A stretch of 64,000 nt of DNA from Salinibacterium sp. SWN167 (GCF_015864665.1 NZ_JADYWU010000002.1:248001-312000); one strand, 5' to 3'. Shown: positions 1 to 8,755, counted from the stretch's first letter. Notes: generated from the letters alone by a model not told the origin. A program made the numbers and translations.

Positions 1-594
1 GGCGCAGCGGTCGGCAACACGGTGCTGGCTGAAGTTAAGTCGCAACCTGTCAGCGTGCTCGTGGAGCAGATGTTGATCAGTGGCGATGACTCCTTGGCTG
101 AGTCGCTTGCCCGTCTGGTTTCCAAACAGCAAGGTCTCAGCGGCGCTGCAAGCACCCTGAACCAGGCGATCCAGAGTGTGCTGTCGGATGCCGGACTCGA
201 TGATGCCGGAACCATCACCATCACCGATGGTTCAGGTCTCAGTGCCAAAAACCAAGTCTCGCCGTTGTTCGTCGCACAGTTCATGGCGGCAGGGGCATCA
301 GGCAGCGGCGCAATCGCGACAGCGTTCTCGATGCTTCCGGTTGGGGGCGAAAGCGGCGACCTTTATAACCGTTTTGAGGGGGATGCCGCTGCGGCATCCG
401 GTCACGTCGCGGCTAAATCAGGGTGGACGAACCAGGAGCATTCGCTTGGTGGCGTGGTGAATGCCAAGGATGGTACTCAGCTCGCTTTCGCGTTCTACGC
501 GATCGGCGAGGGCATCTCCACCGACGCACGCACCGCGCTCGACAACCTCGTCGCTGGCGTTTATGCCTGTGGAAGCAATCTCTCCAACTACTAA
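1..594 (+). CDS. dacB: D-alanyl-D-alanine carboxypeptidase/endopeptidase (PBP4, peptidase S13), 3' part
   Basis: The frame is open from base 1, so the gene begins upstream and only its last 197 codons are here; the GTG at 22 is internal. The family is secreted and trims peptidoglycan peptides. Visible are the helix that usually carries the SxN motif (GDDSLAESLAR, codons 28-38), the family segment ending GSGLSAKNQVSP, and a KSG at codon 139 (base 415) at the KTG box. The SxxK nucleophile lies outside the window. Oddities: the SxN box reads GDD and KTG reads KSG, so activity may be altered. The stop falls inside a 16-bp tandem repeat. Family assignment is fairly firm; catalytic competence is uncertain. 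Confidence 0.8.
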   Translation, partial: GAAVGNTVLAEVKSQPVSVLVEQMLISGDDSLAESLARLVSKQQGLSGAASTLNQAIQSVLSDAGLDDAGTITITDGSGLSAKNQVSPLFVAQFMAAGASGSGAIATAFSMLPVGGESGDLYNRFEGDAAAASGHVAAKSGWTNQEHSLGGVVNAKDGTQLAFAFYAIGEGISTDARTALDNLVAGVYACGSNLSNY

Positions 595-628
595 GCTCTC
601 CAACTACTCAGCTCGCCAACTACTCAAG
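580..628. repeat. Three tandem 16-bp repeats across the dacB stop codon
   Basis: Units at 580-595, 596-611 and 612-627 (ctctccaactactaag and close variants) follow head to tail. The dacB TAA (592-594) lies in the first unit. The unit is not a multiple of three, so loss or gain of a copy would not extend the reading frame cleanly. This looks like replication slippage. Confidence 0.8.
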
Positions 629-675
629 CCTGCGGCGATCGGTTGTGGGGCGTCGGCGCGACTTAGACTGGCATC

Positions 676-1260
676 GTGGTTGCTGCACTTTTCATTATTG
701 ATGTTCAGAACGATTTCACCGAGGGCGGCGCGTTAGGCGTCGACGGCGGTGCTGCTGTGGCGGCCGGAATCACCGACTATCTGCGGGCCAATCCCGATCG
801 CTATGACGTGGTGATCGCATCCCGTGACTGGCACGATGCTGACAATGACAACGGTGGCCACTTCGCCACGGATGCCGAACCCAACTTTGTTGACACTTGG
901 CCCGTTCACTGTGTCGCGGGCACAGCTGGGGCCGAGTACCACCCCGCGCTCGACACCTCGCTCGTGCAGGTGCACGTGCGTAAGGGGCAGGGCGTTCCCG
1001 CGTACTCAATCTTCGAGGGCACTACCGAAGATGGCGAGACGGTGCCCGCCCTGCTTGATCGTCTCGGTGTCGACACGATCGATGTCGCTGGCATCGCTAC
1101 CGACTACTGCGTTCTTGCTTCTGCTCTGGATGCCGCGGGCAGCGGCCGCGACGTGTCGGTGCTCACCGGCCTAGTCGCCGGTGTCGCTCCGGAATCGAGC
1201 GCCGCCGCTCTCAGCACGATGGCAGACACGGGCATCACCCTTGTCTCTACCGAAGACTGA
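676..1260 (+). CDS. pncA: Nicotinamidase / pyrazinamidase
   Basis: Hydrolyses nicotinamide to nicotinate and ammonia in NAD salvage (cytoplasmic). It is 194 aa, normal for PncA. The cysteine-hydrolase triad is visible as D9 (IIDVQNDF), K103 (VRKGQ) and C145 (ATDYCV). The metal site is D51-W-H53 with H62. The start is GTG at 676, chosen because the first beta strand begins immediately after it. It stands 80 bp after dacB and just ahead of a small membrane protein gene. No regulatory site was seen. Confidence is high from the complete motif set. Confidence 0.93.
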   Translation: MVAALFIIDVQNDFTEGGALGVDGGAAVAAGITDYLRANPDRYDVVIASRDWHDADNDNGGHFATDAEPNFVDTWPVHCVAGTAGAEYHPALDTSLVQVHVRKGQGVPAYSIFEGTTEDGETVPALLDRLGVDTIDVAGIATDYCVLASALDAAGSGRDVSVLTGLVAGVAPESSAAALSTMADTGITLVSTED

Positions 1261-1277
1261 CGAGTGGTGGCCGAGAA

Positions 1278-1832
1278 ATGACAAACGATATGAGCGAGCC
1301 AGAGCTGAGCCTCCCGGGTTTCATCGCTGAGTCAGACGTTCTGCCACCGAGTAAGGGCTTGGGCTGGCGTCTGCTGGCGTTGCTGGTGGGTTTGGGACTC
1401 GTGATCGGCCTCGCCATTGCGGGTGGCGCAGCAGTCTTCACAGCGATCTGGCCGACCAGCGAGACACTGTGCGATTCCTCTGCCGGCACCTGTAGCGATG
1501 TTTCGGCTGAGCAGATCGCCGAGTTCTCGCTCATTGATCTTCCCGAGGGCGTCGAGGTCGAGAGCGTGCAGTTCGCGACGGTCGAGGATTCGTTCGGGCT
1601 GCTGTATGCCACCGTCGTGCTGCCTGAAGGAGCGGCTGATCCATTGCGTGGAGGTAACTACCGTGTTGCGGCAACGCTGTCGTGGGCATCCGAAGTGGAT
1701 TCACTCGGGCTAGACAATGCGCTGCTGTACGAGGGCATTGAGTCGATCACCGGGCCCGACTTTGAGGCCGCGAGTGGGCAGCGTGCCGATGGACGCACCG
1801 TGATTCTCATCCGCGTGAGTCGGGCACTCTAG
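1278..1832 (+). CDS. Single-pass membrane protein of unknown function
   Basis: A 184-aa protein I do not recognise. An acidic N-terminal stretch (about residues 1-30) is followed by one hydrophobic segment (about 33-58, rich in L, V, G, A) and a predicted extracytoplasmic domain of about 125 residues with two cysteines near residues 64 and 71 that could form a disulphide. No catalytic motif is visible. It lies 17 bp after pncA and ends 1 bp before the start of the SpoU methyltransferase gene, so the three are probably co-transcribed. Confidence 0.7.
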   Translation: MTNDMSEPELSLPGFIAESDVLPPSKGLGWRLLALLVGLGLVIGLAIAGGAAVFTAIWPTSETLCDSSAGTCSDVSAEQIAEFSLIDLPEGVEVESVQFATVEDSFGLLYATVVLPEGAADPLRGGNYRVAATLSWASEVDSLGLDNALLYEGIESITGPDFEAASGQRADGRTVILIRVSRAL

Positions 1833-1833
1833 C

Positions 1834-2634
1834 GTGCCGGTCATCCCGATCACCGAGCTCAGCGATCCGCGGCTCGCGGACTATTCGCACCAGACCGATG
1901 TTGCACTGCGCAAAGCGCAGGGCACCGAGCACGGCCTTTATCTGGCCGAGTCGACACTCGTGCTGCAGCGCGCGCTGCGCTCCGGTCATCGCGTGCGCTC
2001 GGTGCTCGCGCTCGGCACTTCGGTGGACGAGATTGTTGACCTCGTCGGCGACGAGGTTCCCATTTTCACGGGCGACGGGTCGCTGCTCGCGGAGCTCACC
2101 GGCTACGTGCTGCACCGCGGTGTCATCGCGTCAATGCACCGGCCGCCACTGCCGGCTCCCGAGACGCTGCTGGCGGATGCTCGCCGCATCGTCATTCTCG
2201 AAAACGTCGTTGATCCCACCAACGTTGGTGCCATCTTCCGCTCGGTCGCCGGCATCGGGGCAGATGCCGTGCTCGTCACCGAGCAGTGCTCCGACCCGTT
2301 CTACCGGCGCGCGATCCGCGTCTCGATGGGAACCGTGCTCCAGGTGCCGTGGACCCGCATCGGCAACTGGACAGAGACTCGTGAACTGCTCACGGCATCC
2401 GGTTTTCAGATCGCAGCGCTAGCGCTCGAGGATGGTGCGGTGTCGTTGCGCGATTATGCGGCGGATGCTCCCGAGAAGGTCGCGCTCGTGCTCGGCACCG
2501 AGGGCCACGGTCTTACCCGCGATGCCATCGACGCCGCTGATTCGATCGTGCAGATCCCGATGCGGCACGGCATCGATTCGCTCAACGTTGCTGCGACCGC
2601 CGCGGTCGCGATGTTCGCTCTCGCGGTCGAATAG
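1834..2634 (+). CDS. TrmH/SpoU-family RNA 2'-O-methyltransferase
   Basis: SAM-dependent 2'-O-ribose methyltransferase of rRNA or tRNA (SPOUT fold, trefoil knot). It is 266 aa with an N-terminal substrate-binding domain (about 1-105) and the catalytic domain after it. All three SpoU motifs are visible: DPTNVGAIFRSVAG (motif 1), LVLGTEGHGL (motif 2) and IPMRHGIDSLNVAATAA (motif 3). The GTG start at 1834 is two bases beyond the preceding stop. The target nucleotide cannot be told from sequence, so no gene symbol is given. Confidence 0.9.
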   Translation: MPVIPITELSDPRLADYSHQTDVALRKAQGTEHGLYLAESTLVLQRALRSGHRVRSVLALGTSVDEIVDLVGDEVPIFTGDGSLLAELTGYVLHRGVIASMHRPPLPAPETLLADARRIVILENVVDPTNVGAIFRSVAGIGADAVLVTEQCSDPFYRRAIRVSMGTVLQVPWTRIGNWTETRELLTASGFQIAALALEDGAVSLRDYAADAPEKVALVLGTEGHGLTRDAIDAADSIVQIPMRHGIDSLNVAATAAVAMFALAVE

Positions 2635-2735
2635 CGGCAGCGCACCCGCTCCGTAGCGGAGAGCCGAGCGGCCCGGCAGCAGCGGCAGGGCCCTAGCGCG
2701 CGGGCGCACCGCCGAAGCGGCGCACCCGCGAACCG

Positions 2736-4607
2736 CTAAACGAGCAGCTGGTGCTTGGCGAGGTCCTTGTAGAGCGGGGTCGACTTCACGAGCTCGGAGT
2801 GGGTTCCGACGCCCACAACCTTGCCCTTGTCGAGCACCACGATCTGGTCGGAGTCGACGACGGTCGAGAGACGGTGCGCGATCACGATGAGGGTGCGGTT
2901 CTCGGCCACAGCGTCGATGGCTTCGCGGAGCATTTGCTCGTTGAGGCCGTCCAAACTGGAGGTCGATTCGTCGAGCAGCAGAATCGGGGGAGCGGCGAGA
3001 AGCGTGCGGGCGATCGCGAGACGCTGACGCTCACCACCGGAGAGCATCACTCCGTCTTCGCCGACAGCGGCATCCAAACCGGCAGGATTGCGGTCGAGCA
3101 CACCGGTGAGGTTCACGGCCGCGATCACCTTGGTGCATTCCTCGTCGGTGGCGTTGGGGGCCCCGATGAGGAGGTTCTGACGCAGGGTTCCGGCAAGCAC
3201 GGGCGCATCTTGCTCGACGTAGCCGATCTGGGCGCGCAACTCTTCACGGTTGAGGGCACGGAGGTCGTCGCCGCCGAGGCGTACAACACCGCCCGTGGGG
3301 TCGTAGAAGCGCTCGACGAGGGCGAGGATGGTGCTCTTGCCGGCACCCGACGGGCCGACGATGGCGGTGCGTTCGCCGCGCTTCACGGTGAAGCTGACTC
3401 CGCGCAGCACGGTGAGGTCGATCTCCTCGGCGGCCGCTTCTGCGCCGCCGTGCTTGAGCGAGGCCAGTTCCGTTTCGGCTTGCACGAGCACCGAGTCGCG
3501 GGGGTACGAGAACTCGACGTTCTCGAACGTGATCGCGGCATCCGATTCGATGCTCGGAACGGCAACGACGTTGACGTCGGATTCGAGCTCGCTGGGCAGC
3601 TTGATGATTTCTTGAATGCGCCCGAGCGCACCGAGCGCCTGGTTGACGGCGGTGACGGCGCCGAAGGCTTGGCCGAGCGGCATGATCATGAGGAAGAGGA
3701 AGAGGATGAACGCGACGAGGTCAGCGATCTCGATGGCGCCGCTGGCCACGCGGTAGCCACCGACACCGAGGACGACGAGGAACGACACTTGCAGCGCGAT
3801 TCCGGCAATCGGAACCACGAGTGCCGAGATCTTGGCGACGCTGATGCCCATCTTCCAGGCGCCGAGCGCGTCTTCGTTCACGGCCTCGATTTCACGCTCG
3901 GTGGCGTTGGATGCTCGCAGCGTGCGCACGGCGGAGATCGCACGTTCCACAGCGGCGGCTAGGTCGCCGACCTTGCGCTGGGCGCGCTGGCTGGCCACAC
4001 GGATGCGCTTCGAGAGGGTGGTAACCGTGACGACGGCGATTGCGATCACGAGCACGGTGAGGCCGAGCAGCACGGGGTCGATGATGAGCATCGCGATGAG
4101 CGCACCGATGAAGGTGATGGAGCCACCGATGGCTTCGACGAGTCCCTGCGTGAGTACGGCGCGCAGCAGGGTCGTGTCGCTGCCGACACGCGAGACGAGG
4201 TCACCGGTGCGGCGACGGTCGAACTCCGAGATGGGAAGGTTGAGCATCCGGCTCACGAGACGACGACGGCTGGAGAGCACGACGCCCTCACCGGTGCGCT
4301 GCAGGAGGTAGTGCTGGTAACCGCTGATGAGGCCCGAGATGACGACGAGGCCGATGAGTAGCCACACGAGGGTGCCGAGCGATTCGTCGGCCTCGACGAT
4401 CGTGATGACCTGGCTGACGAGCAGCGGCTGCGCGAGCGAAGCGCCCGCGCCGAGGATGCTGAGGATGATCACGAAGATCATGACCTTGCGGTGCTCGAAG
4501 AGGTAGGGGAGCAGCTCGCTGAACTTGGCGCGGGGGCCGTCGTCGGGGTTGTCGCGTGATCCAGAACGTCCGCGACGCGGTGCAGCGGTGTGTGAAGTCG
4601 AGCTCAT
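2736..4607 (-). CDS. ABC transporter, fused transmembrane and ATP-binding domains (exporter type)
   Basis: A 623-aa half-transporter that should work as a dimer in the membrane, most likely in export. A basic N-terminal tail (RRGRSGSRD) precedes six membrane segments (about residues 40-330), with the nucleotide-binding domain from about 365. Walker A (GPSGAGKST, near 420), the signature LSGGERQRL (near 525), Walker B (ILLLDEST, near 543) and the switch histidine (IAHRLST) are all present. An insert of about 30 residues (ETELASLKHGGAEAAAEE) follows the first strand of the ATPase domain. The gene stands alone; substrate is unknown (drug, lipid or peptide). Confidence 0.88.
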   Translation of the reverse strand: MSSTSHTAAPRRGRSGSRDNPDDGPRAKFSELLPYLFEHRKVMIFVIILSILGAGASLAQPLLVSQVITIVEADESLGTLVWLLIGLVVISGLISGYQHYLLQRTGEGVVLSSRRRLVSRMLNLPISEFDRRRTGDLVSRVGSDTTLLRAVLTQGLVEAIGGSITFIGALIAMLIIDPVLLGLTVLVIAIAVVTVTTLSKRIRVASQRAQRKVGDLAAAVERAISAVRTLRASNATEREIEAVNEDALGAWKMGISVAKISALVVPIAGIALQVSFLVVLGVGGYRVASGAIEIADLVAFILFLFLMIMPLGQAFGAVTAVNQALGALGRIQEIIKLPSELESDVNVVAVPSIESDAAITFENVEFSYPRDSVLVQAETELASLKHGGAEAAAEEIDLTVLRGVSFTVKRGERTAIVGPSGAGKSTILALVERFYDPTGGVVRLGGDDLRALNREELRAQIGYVEQDAPVLAGTLRQNLLIGAPNATDEECTKVIAAVNLTGVLDRNPAGLDAAVGEDGVMLSGGERQRLAIARTLLAAPPILLLDESTSSLDGLNEQMLREAIDAVAENRTLIVIAHRLSTVVDSDQIVVLDKGKVVGVGTHSELVKSTPLYKDLAKHQLLV

Positions 4608-4806
4608 GAAGTTTCTCGTTGTCCCAAAACTGGAGGGCGAAGGTGCCGCGAGTGTTCAGCGGCATCGGCATCAGCAATCAGCCTCTAAAACACTAAGCCT
4701 TTCCGCTGGATGCTGCGTACAACATCCGGTGTATCTGTGTTGCGGGAGCTGCTTCGCGGGGAGGCCGCCGGGTACTGCGGAACGAGCACAAAGCTTGTAG
4801 CCGCAG

Positions 4807-5175
4807 CTACAGGGATTGAATTGTCGGGACCATGCCGAGTGCGGCAAACACCGCACCGACGACGGCGAGCACGAAAACGGCCAGCGCCCACAAGAACAGC
4901 GGGGCAGCACTCGTGAGGCGAATGCGATCGGTGGATGCCTGAACAAGCTTCGTATGCACGGTGCGGTATCTACGATGCCCCACCCAGAACAGCACGGCGG
5001 TCAAGATGAGGCCAATCGCCGCGACGGCGTAGCTGGCAATGCTGACGGTGTTGAGGAGCAGTCGCGCGGAGACGAGCGCGGCAATCGCAAACGACAGCAC
5101 GGTGCGTTGCCAGGCGAGGGCGGTGCGTTCCGCTTGCAGTCCGGCATCGAATGGACGGTCGAAGGCGCGCGTCAC
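4807..5175 (-). CDS. DUF202 family membrane protein
   Basis: A 122-aa protein with the DUF202 signature LQAERTALAWQRTVLSF near the N-terminus and three hydrophobic segments (about 25-45, 50-70, 90-115). The family is small, membrane-bound and of unknown function. The GTG start (5173-5175) overlaps the upstream gene's stop in a GTGA arrangement, indicating translational coupling with the second DUF202 gene. A 6-bp stem (tgtagc/gctaca, 4796-4811) at its 3' end may be a weak terminator. Confidence 0.82.
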   Translation of the reverse strand: MTRAFDRPFDAGLQAERTALAWQRTVLSFAIAALVSARLLLNTVSIASYAVAAIGLILTAVLFWVGHRRYRTVHTKLVQASTDRIRLTSAAPLFLWALAVFVLAVVGAVFAALGMVPTIQSL

Positions 5176-5552
5176 TGGAGGAGGATACCGATCGCGAGCA
5201 GCAGCCCGGCCACAACAACGCCGCCACCGATGGGGCCAGCAAGGTTAGGGGAGGGCAACGGGCGCCCGAGTCGCAGCGACTGCTCGGCCTTCATCCAACC
5301 GAACCACGCCTGCATCGGGGCGAGCACGCCCAACAGAATCAGCAGCACGGATGCCCCGAGTCGGAACCCGGGAGCGATCGGCAACACGAATGCCTCTAGT
5401 GCCACACCCGCGGCGATCAGCGCGAGGGCGGTGCGGATCCACGCCAGAAACGTGCGCTCGTTCGCCAAGCTGAAACGGGCATCCGGCTCAGTGCCAACGC
5501 CGTAGACGCGGCGCGGAAAGCGGCGAGGAGGTGGCTGTACTGGTTCGGTCAC
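5172..5552 (-). CDS. YidH-like DUF202 membrane protein
   Basis: A 126-aa protein with the family motif FSLANERTFLAWIRTALAL after a proline/arginine-rich N-terminus, and three membrane segments. YidH and its shorter DUF202 partner usually occur as a pair, as here, where the two genes overlap. The start is GTG at 5552, preceded by AAGGA at a good spacing. Function is unknown; the pair is likely a small inner-membrane complex. Confidence 0.82.
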   Translation of the reverse strand: MTEPVQPPPRRFPRRVYGVGTEPDARFSLANERTFLAWIRTALALIAAGVALEAFVLPIAPGFRLGASVLLILLGVLAPMQAWFGWMKAEQSLRLGRPLPSPNLAGPIGGGVVVAGLLLAIGILLQ

Positions 5553-5609
5553 GAGCGATCCTTCATGCCCCGATCCTAGCGGGGACGAGGAGCACTGGTC
5601 GTCGCACGT

Positions 5610-6101
5610 TTACTCCGTCGGCCTCACGAAGTCTTCAATGAAGTCAAAGTCGTCGAGGGTTCCATTTACGAGAAACTCGCCATACTCGCCGGCGGGGAGC
5701 GAGTCGACAACCACGCTCGGCGCACCCTGTCGGATCTCAAGGATTACGATGCCTGTGTCGGGTCCGCCGCCCGCAAGCTCTAGGCCGTCACCGGGGCGAA
5801 AAACGCCGGTCAAGGCTTGGCCGACGATAATGACCAAGCCGTCGCCATCTTCGTACTTGGTGTACTTATCGTGCATCTGGAACGCGACTTCGCTGCCGGG
5901 CGCCGTACTTTCGATCGGCTCGCTCGTGGGATCCGCCGAAGCTGACGCGCTAGCTTCATCCGCGATGAACGTCGGTGTTGCGGTGGAATCCGCATCTGAG
6001 GGGCTTCCGGGCGTGCATCCGGAGACCGCTATCGCGAGGCCGAGAATCACCAGGGCGGCCAGGGATCGAGCGGAGTGCGTCATTCGTGGTGAGTTTCGCA
6101 T
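5610..6101 (-). CDS. Putative lipoprotein
   Basis: A 163-aa secreted protein with a type II signal peptide: basic start (MRNSPRMTHSARS), hydrophobic core and lipobox AVSGC (Cys about residue 29). A low-complexity Ser/Thr/Ala/Asp linker (about 30-75) precedes a folded domain ending in acidic residues. No homologous family is recognised. In the inferred ancestral order it lay immediately downstream of ribH on the same strand, before the RHS cassette separated them. Confidence 0.75.
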   Translation of the reverse strand: MRNSPRMTHSARSLAALVILGLAIAVSGCTPGSPSDADSTATPTFIADEASASASADPTSEPIESTAPGSEVAFQMHDKYTKYEDGDGLVIIVGQALTGVFRPGDGLELAGGGPDTGIVILEIRQGAPSVVVDSLPAGEYGEFLVNGTLDDFDFIEDFVRPTE

Positions 6102-6178
6102 ACCGCCAGCCTAGGCCGGGTTTCGAGGCAGCGGCTAGGGTTTCTGAAAAACTTTCACGCTAGCCGTGCCGTCACAGG

Positions 6179-6222
6179 TTATTCGCCTCGAAGCTGACGC
6201 AACAGCACCGCGGTCGCGGTTG
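6179..6222 (-). pseudogene. Remnant of a ribH 3' end (left copy of the flanking repeat)
   Basis: Read on the minus strand, this stretch encodes [13 protein letters not shown] followed by TAA (6179-6181). The intact ribH ends [12 protein letters not shown]. Over 34 bp (6189-6222 against 8292-8325) 30 bases match in the same orientation, and the in-frame stop is kept. It is therefore a detached ribH terminus, not chance similarity. Nothing of the rest of ribH is present here. It marks the left border of the RHS/immunity cassette. Confidence 0.8.
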
Positions 6223-7388
6223 TCGCCCCGGATGCCTCAGAGACGATCGGCTACACCAGCAACGGCGACGGCCTCCGTCAGACTCGAACCGATAGTGACG
6301 GCACGCGCAACTTCACCTGGCAGACCGGTAGCAGCTTGCCGTTGCTGCTCGATGACGGAATTAGCTCGTACCTTTACGGGCCATCATTGGCGCCAATCGC
6401 TCAGATCGACAATGCCACTGGTGCTGTGCAGTATTTGCATTCAGATCTGATCGGGTCCACCCGAGTGATCACCGACTCCGCGGGCGCCGCGGTGGGCATA
6501 ACTCAGTACGACGAGTACGGCAACCGCACCGCGCACGCGGGTGCCGCCGATAGCGAGTTTGGGTTTAGCGGTAACTGGACTGACCCGGATACTGGGTTCG
6601 TTTATCTCCGAGCACGTGACTATGACACGACGACCGGTCAGTTCACGACGGTGGATCCTGCGGTGGACTCCACTCGTCAGCCGTACGCGTATGCCGCGAA
6701 CAACCCACTACAGAACATAGACCCGACCGGCTTGGACTTCTGGGGGGACGTCGGAAACAACGGCCTAGCTTTCGGCGCCGGCTTGCTCGATAGCGCCACC
6801 TTCGGGCTTTCCGGCGCTGTACTCGGTGCTGTTGTCCCAGGCTATAACTGCCTCACGGAGGGCAATCCGTGGTTCACCGCGGGCGTCATCGTTGGCACGA
6901 TCGCGGTAGGACTAGCGACTGCCGGGGTCGGGGCCGGCGTTGCTATTGCCGCAATTGCCGCGAGAACTGCCATCAAGGTCGCGGTGAAAACGGCTGTCTC
7001 AGCGAGTCAAAGAGTTGTCACGGGCGGGGTAGTAAGGGCGCCCGCGAGGCTCGGCGCTGCAGCGACTCAGAGCGCTACAAAAAGCGGGACTAATGTTGTC
7101 AACGAGGGCATCTATGTAGTGCGCACGGAGATCGGGGGAACGTACACTGGGCAATCGGGCAACATCGCTCAACGGCTTCCTGCGCACGTTAGGCAGGGCA
7201 AATTTACTCAGGCGGAGGTTGACGGCGCTGTGCGCACTGAAGTTCTAGGTGGGAAGACTGCGCGCGAGATCGCGGAGCAGCTCAAGTTGGACTCGCTAGG
7301 TGGGCGTGACGCTCCTGGGGTGCTAAATAAGGTAAACCCAATTGGAGAGTCCCGCATGGAACTGATGCCGCCAGGATACTCTCGATGA
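6198..7388 (+). pseudogene. 5'-truncated RHS-repeat protein with C-terminal GIY-YIG (URI)-like toxin domain
   Basis: The frame is open from 6198 but has no proper start; the first possible start is TTG at 6336. RHS similarity begins near 6240 (GYTSNGDGLRQTRT). The RHS-associated core is clear: YLHSDLIGSTRVITD, YDEYGNRTA, FVYLRARDYDTTTGQFTTVD and the boundary motif NPLQNIDPTGLD (near 6700-6735). A hydrophobic Ala/Gly-rich segment (6750-7010) leads into a terminal domain with GIY (7107-7115), YTG (7143-7151), NIAQRL and a closing NKVNPIGESR, which resembles GIY-YIG nucleases of the polymorphic-toxin URI type. The long RHS shell and export signals are missing, so this is a displaced toxin tip or a decayed gene. 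The nuclease call is a family inference. Confidence 0.7.
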
Positions 7389-8266
7389 GTTTCGAAGTCG
7401 TCGAGACGCCATTGGGAACCGATTTGGTTGTGACAGGTGACTGGTCCGCTGCCGCGAGTCGACAGATTGATGCGGGCGCAGCTGATGGCTTAGTGCTCAA
7501 CTACGCACTCGGCTTTCGCGAAAGAGATTTGGAGTTCGTCCGTGGACTGCCGATTCGCCGCCTGAAGCTTCTGGCGAGAACCCACAGAGACATATCTCCT
7601 GTGTACTCACTAGCGGATACTTTGACCTGGCTATCGGTACAGTCGCATCCGAGGGTACAAATCGAATGCGAGCGTCTTCCTCTTCTCTCGCACCTCTCTG
7701 CTGACTGGAGTCAGGTCCAAGGATCGATCCGGTTTCTCCCTCACCTTCAACAACTTTTTCTTGGTCACTACTCTGAACGAGACCTCTCCGCTCTCGGGAC
7801 GCTCGAGTCGCTGACAAGCATCGTGATGAAGGACTATCCCCAGCTGCGCTCCCTTGACGGACTAGAACTATTCCCGGCGCTCGCAGAGTTGGGAATTCAT
7901 CTCGCGAAGAACCTCGGAGATATCGAGGCATTGCGACGTTCATCCTCCCCACTCCTGAAGACAGTGCAACTGCCGGCCTGTCGAAAGATCACAGACATCA
8001 GTGCAGTTTCTGGATGCACGTCACTTCGCGTCTTCGAACTAAGCGATGGGACAGAGCTACCGACGGTCGAGCCGCTATCGGCGCTAGTCCGTTTGGAGCA
8101 CCTCGCGCTATTCGGCTCGACAACAGTGGCGGATGGCGACCTCACACCGATCGCCGGGCTACCCCAACTAACTGACTTCCGGATGATGAACCGGCGCCAT
8201 TATTCGCCATCAGTGCCAGAAATTCAGAGTGTCATTGATGGTCGAGTCAGGGATGCCGGACTCTAG
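7385..8266 (+). CDS. Leucine-rich-repeat-like protein, putative immunity protein for the RHS toxin
   Basis: A 293-aa cytoplasmic protein whose ATG overlaps the toxin stop (ATGA, 7385-7388), the classic toxin-immunity arrangement. From about residue 110 it shows degenerate leucine-rich repeats of about 22-25 residues (FLPHLQQLFLGH, LGTLESLTSIVMKDYPQLRSL, TDISAVSGCTSLRVFELS, PLSALVRLEHLALFGST). No signal peptide or membrane segment. Base composition is less GC-rich than in neighbouring genes, which points to transfer. The role is inferred from position and from the known use of LRR-like folds as immunity proteins; no direct family hit can be claimed. Confidence 0.65.
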   Translation: MSFEVVETPLGTDLVVTGDWSAAASRQIDAGAADGLVLNYALGFRERDLEFVRGLPIRRLKLLARTHRDISPVYSLADTLTWLSVQSHPRVQIECERLPLLSHLSADWSQVQGSIRFLPHLQQLFLGHYSERDLSALGTLESLTSIVMKDYPQLRSLDGLELFPALAELGIHLAKNLGDIEALRRSSSPLLKTVQLPACRKITDISAVSGCTSLRVFELSDGTELPTVEPLSALVRLEHLALFGSTTVADGDLTPIAGLPQLTDFRMMNRRHYSPSVPEIQSVIDGRVRDAGL

Positions 8267-8281
8267 CGAGTTGAGAGCTGG

Positions 8282-8755
8282 CTAGGCGCCGCGAAGCTGC
8301 CGCAACAGCACCGCAGTCGCAATTGCGGCGTTGGCGGCTTCTTCACCCTTGTCCTCTTTTGAGCCCTCAAGCCCGGCACGATCGAGGCCCTGCTGTTCGT
8401 CGTCGAGCGTGAGGACGCCGAAGCCCACCGGTTTGCCGGTCAGGATCGAGACCTGCGTGAGGCCGCTGGTGGCGGCATCCGACACGTATTCAAAGTGGGG
8501 TGTTCCGCCACGGATGATGACGCCGAGAGCAACAACGGCATCCGCCCCAGCATCGAGGGCTGCTTTGCTCGCGACGGGCAGCTCGAAGCTGCCGGGAACC
8601 CGCACCTCGGTCACCTCGGCATTGGCCGCCTTGAGGGCGCGGTGCGCGCCGGCGAGCAGGCCGTTGGTGATGACCTCATGCCACTGGCCGGCAATGATCG
8701 TGACCTTGAGGCCGGTTGCATCGGTAACGATTTCGGGGGATCCTGCGCCACTCAT
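8282..8755 (-). CDS. ribH: 6,7-dimethyl-8-ribityllumazine synthase
   Basis: Condenses 5-amino-6-ribitylaminouracil with 3,4-dihydroxy-2-butanone 4-phosphate, the penultimate step of riboflavin synthesis. At 157 aa it has normal length. The family features are seen: [26 protein letters not shown] (catalytic His) and [14 protein letters not shown]. The ATG overlaps the ribBA stop by one base. Its last 34 bp (8292-8325) are duplicated at 6189-6222, so this 3' end is the right border of the RHS cassette. Confidence 0.95.
   Translation of the reverse strand: MSGAGSPEIVTDATGLKVTIIAGQWHEVITNGLLAGAHRALKAANAEVTEVRVPGSFELPVASKAALDAGADAVVALGVIIRGGTPHFEYVSDAATSGLTQVSILTGKPVGFGVLTLDDEQQGLDRAGLEGSKEDKGEEAANAAIATAVLLRQLRGA

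Noticed and set aside
2751-3962. A 403-codon plus-strand frame opposite the ABC transporter
   Set aside because: Antisense shadow rich in Glu/Arg/Gly/His; no domain; the ABC transporter on the minus strand has all motifs.
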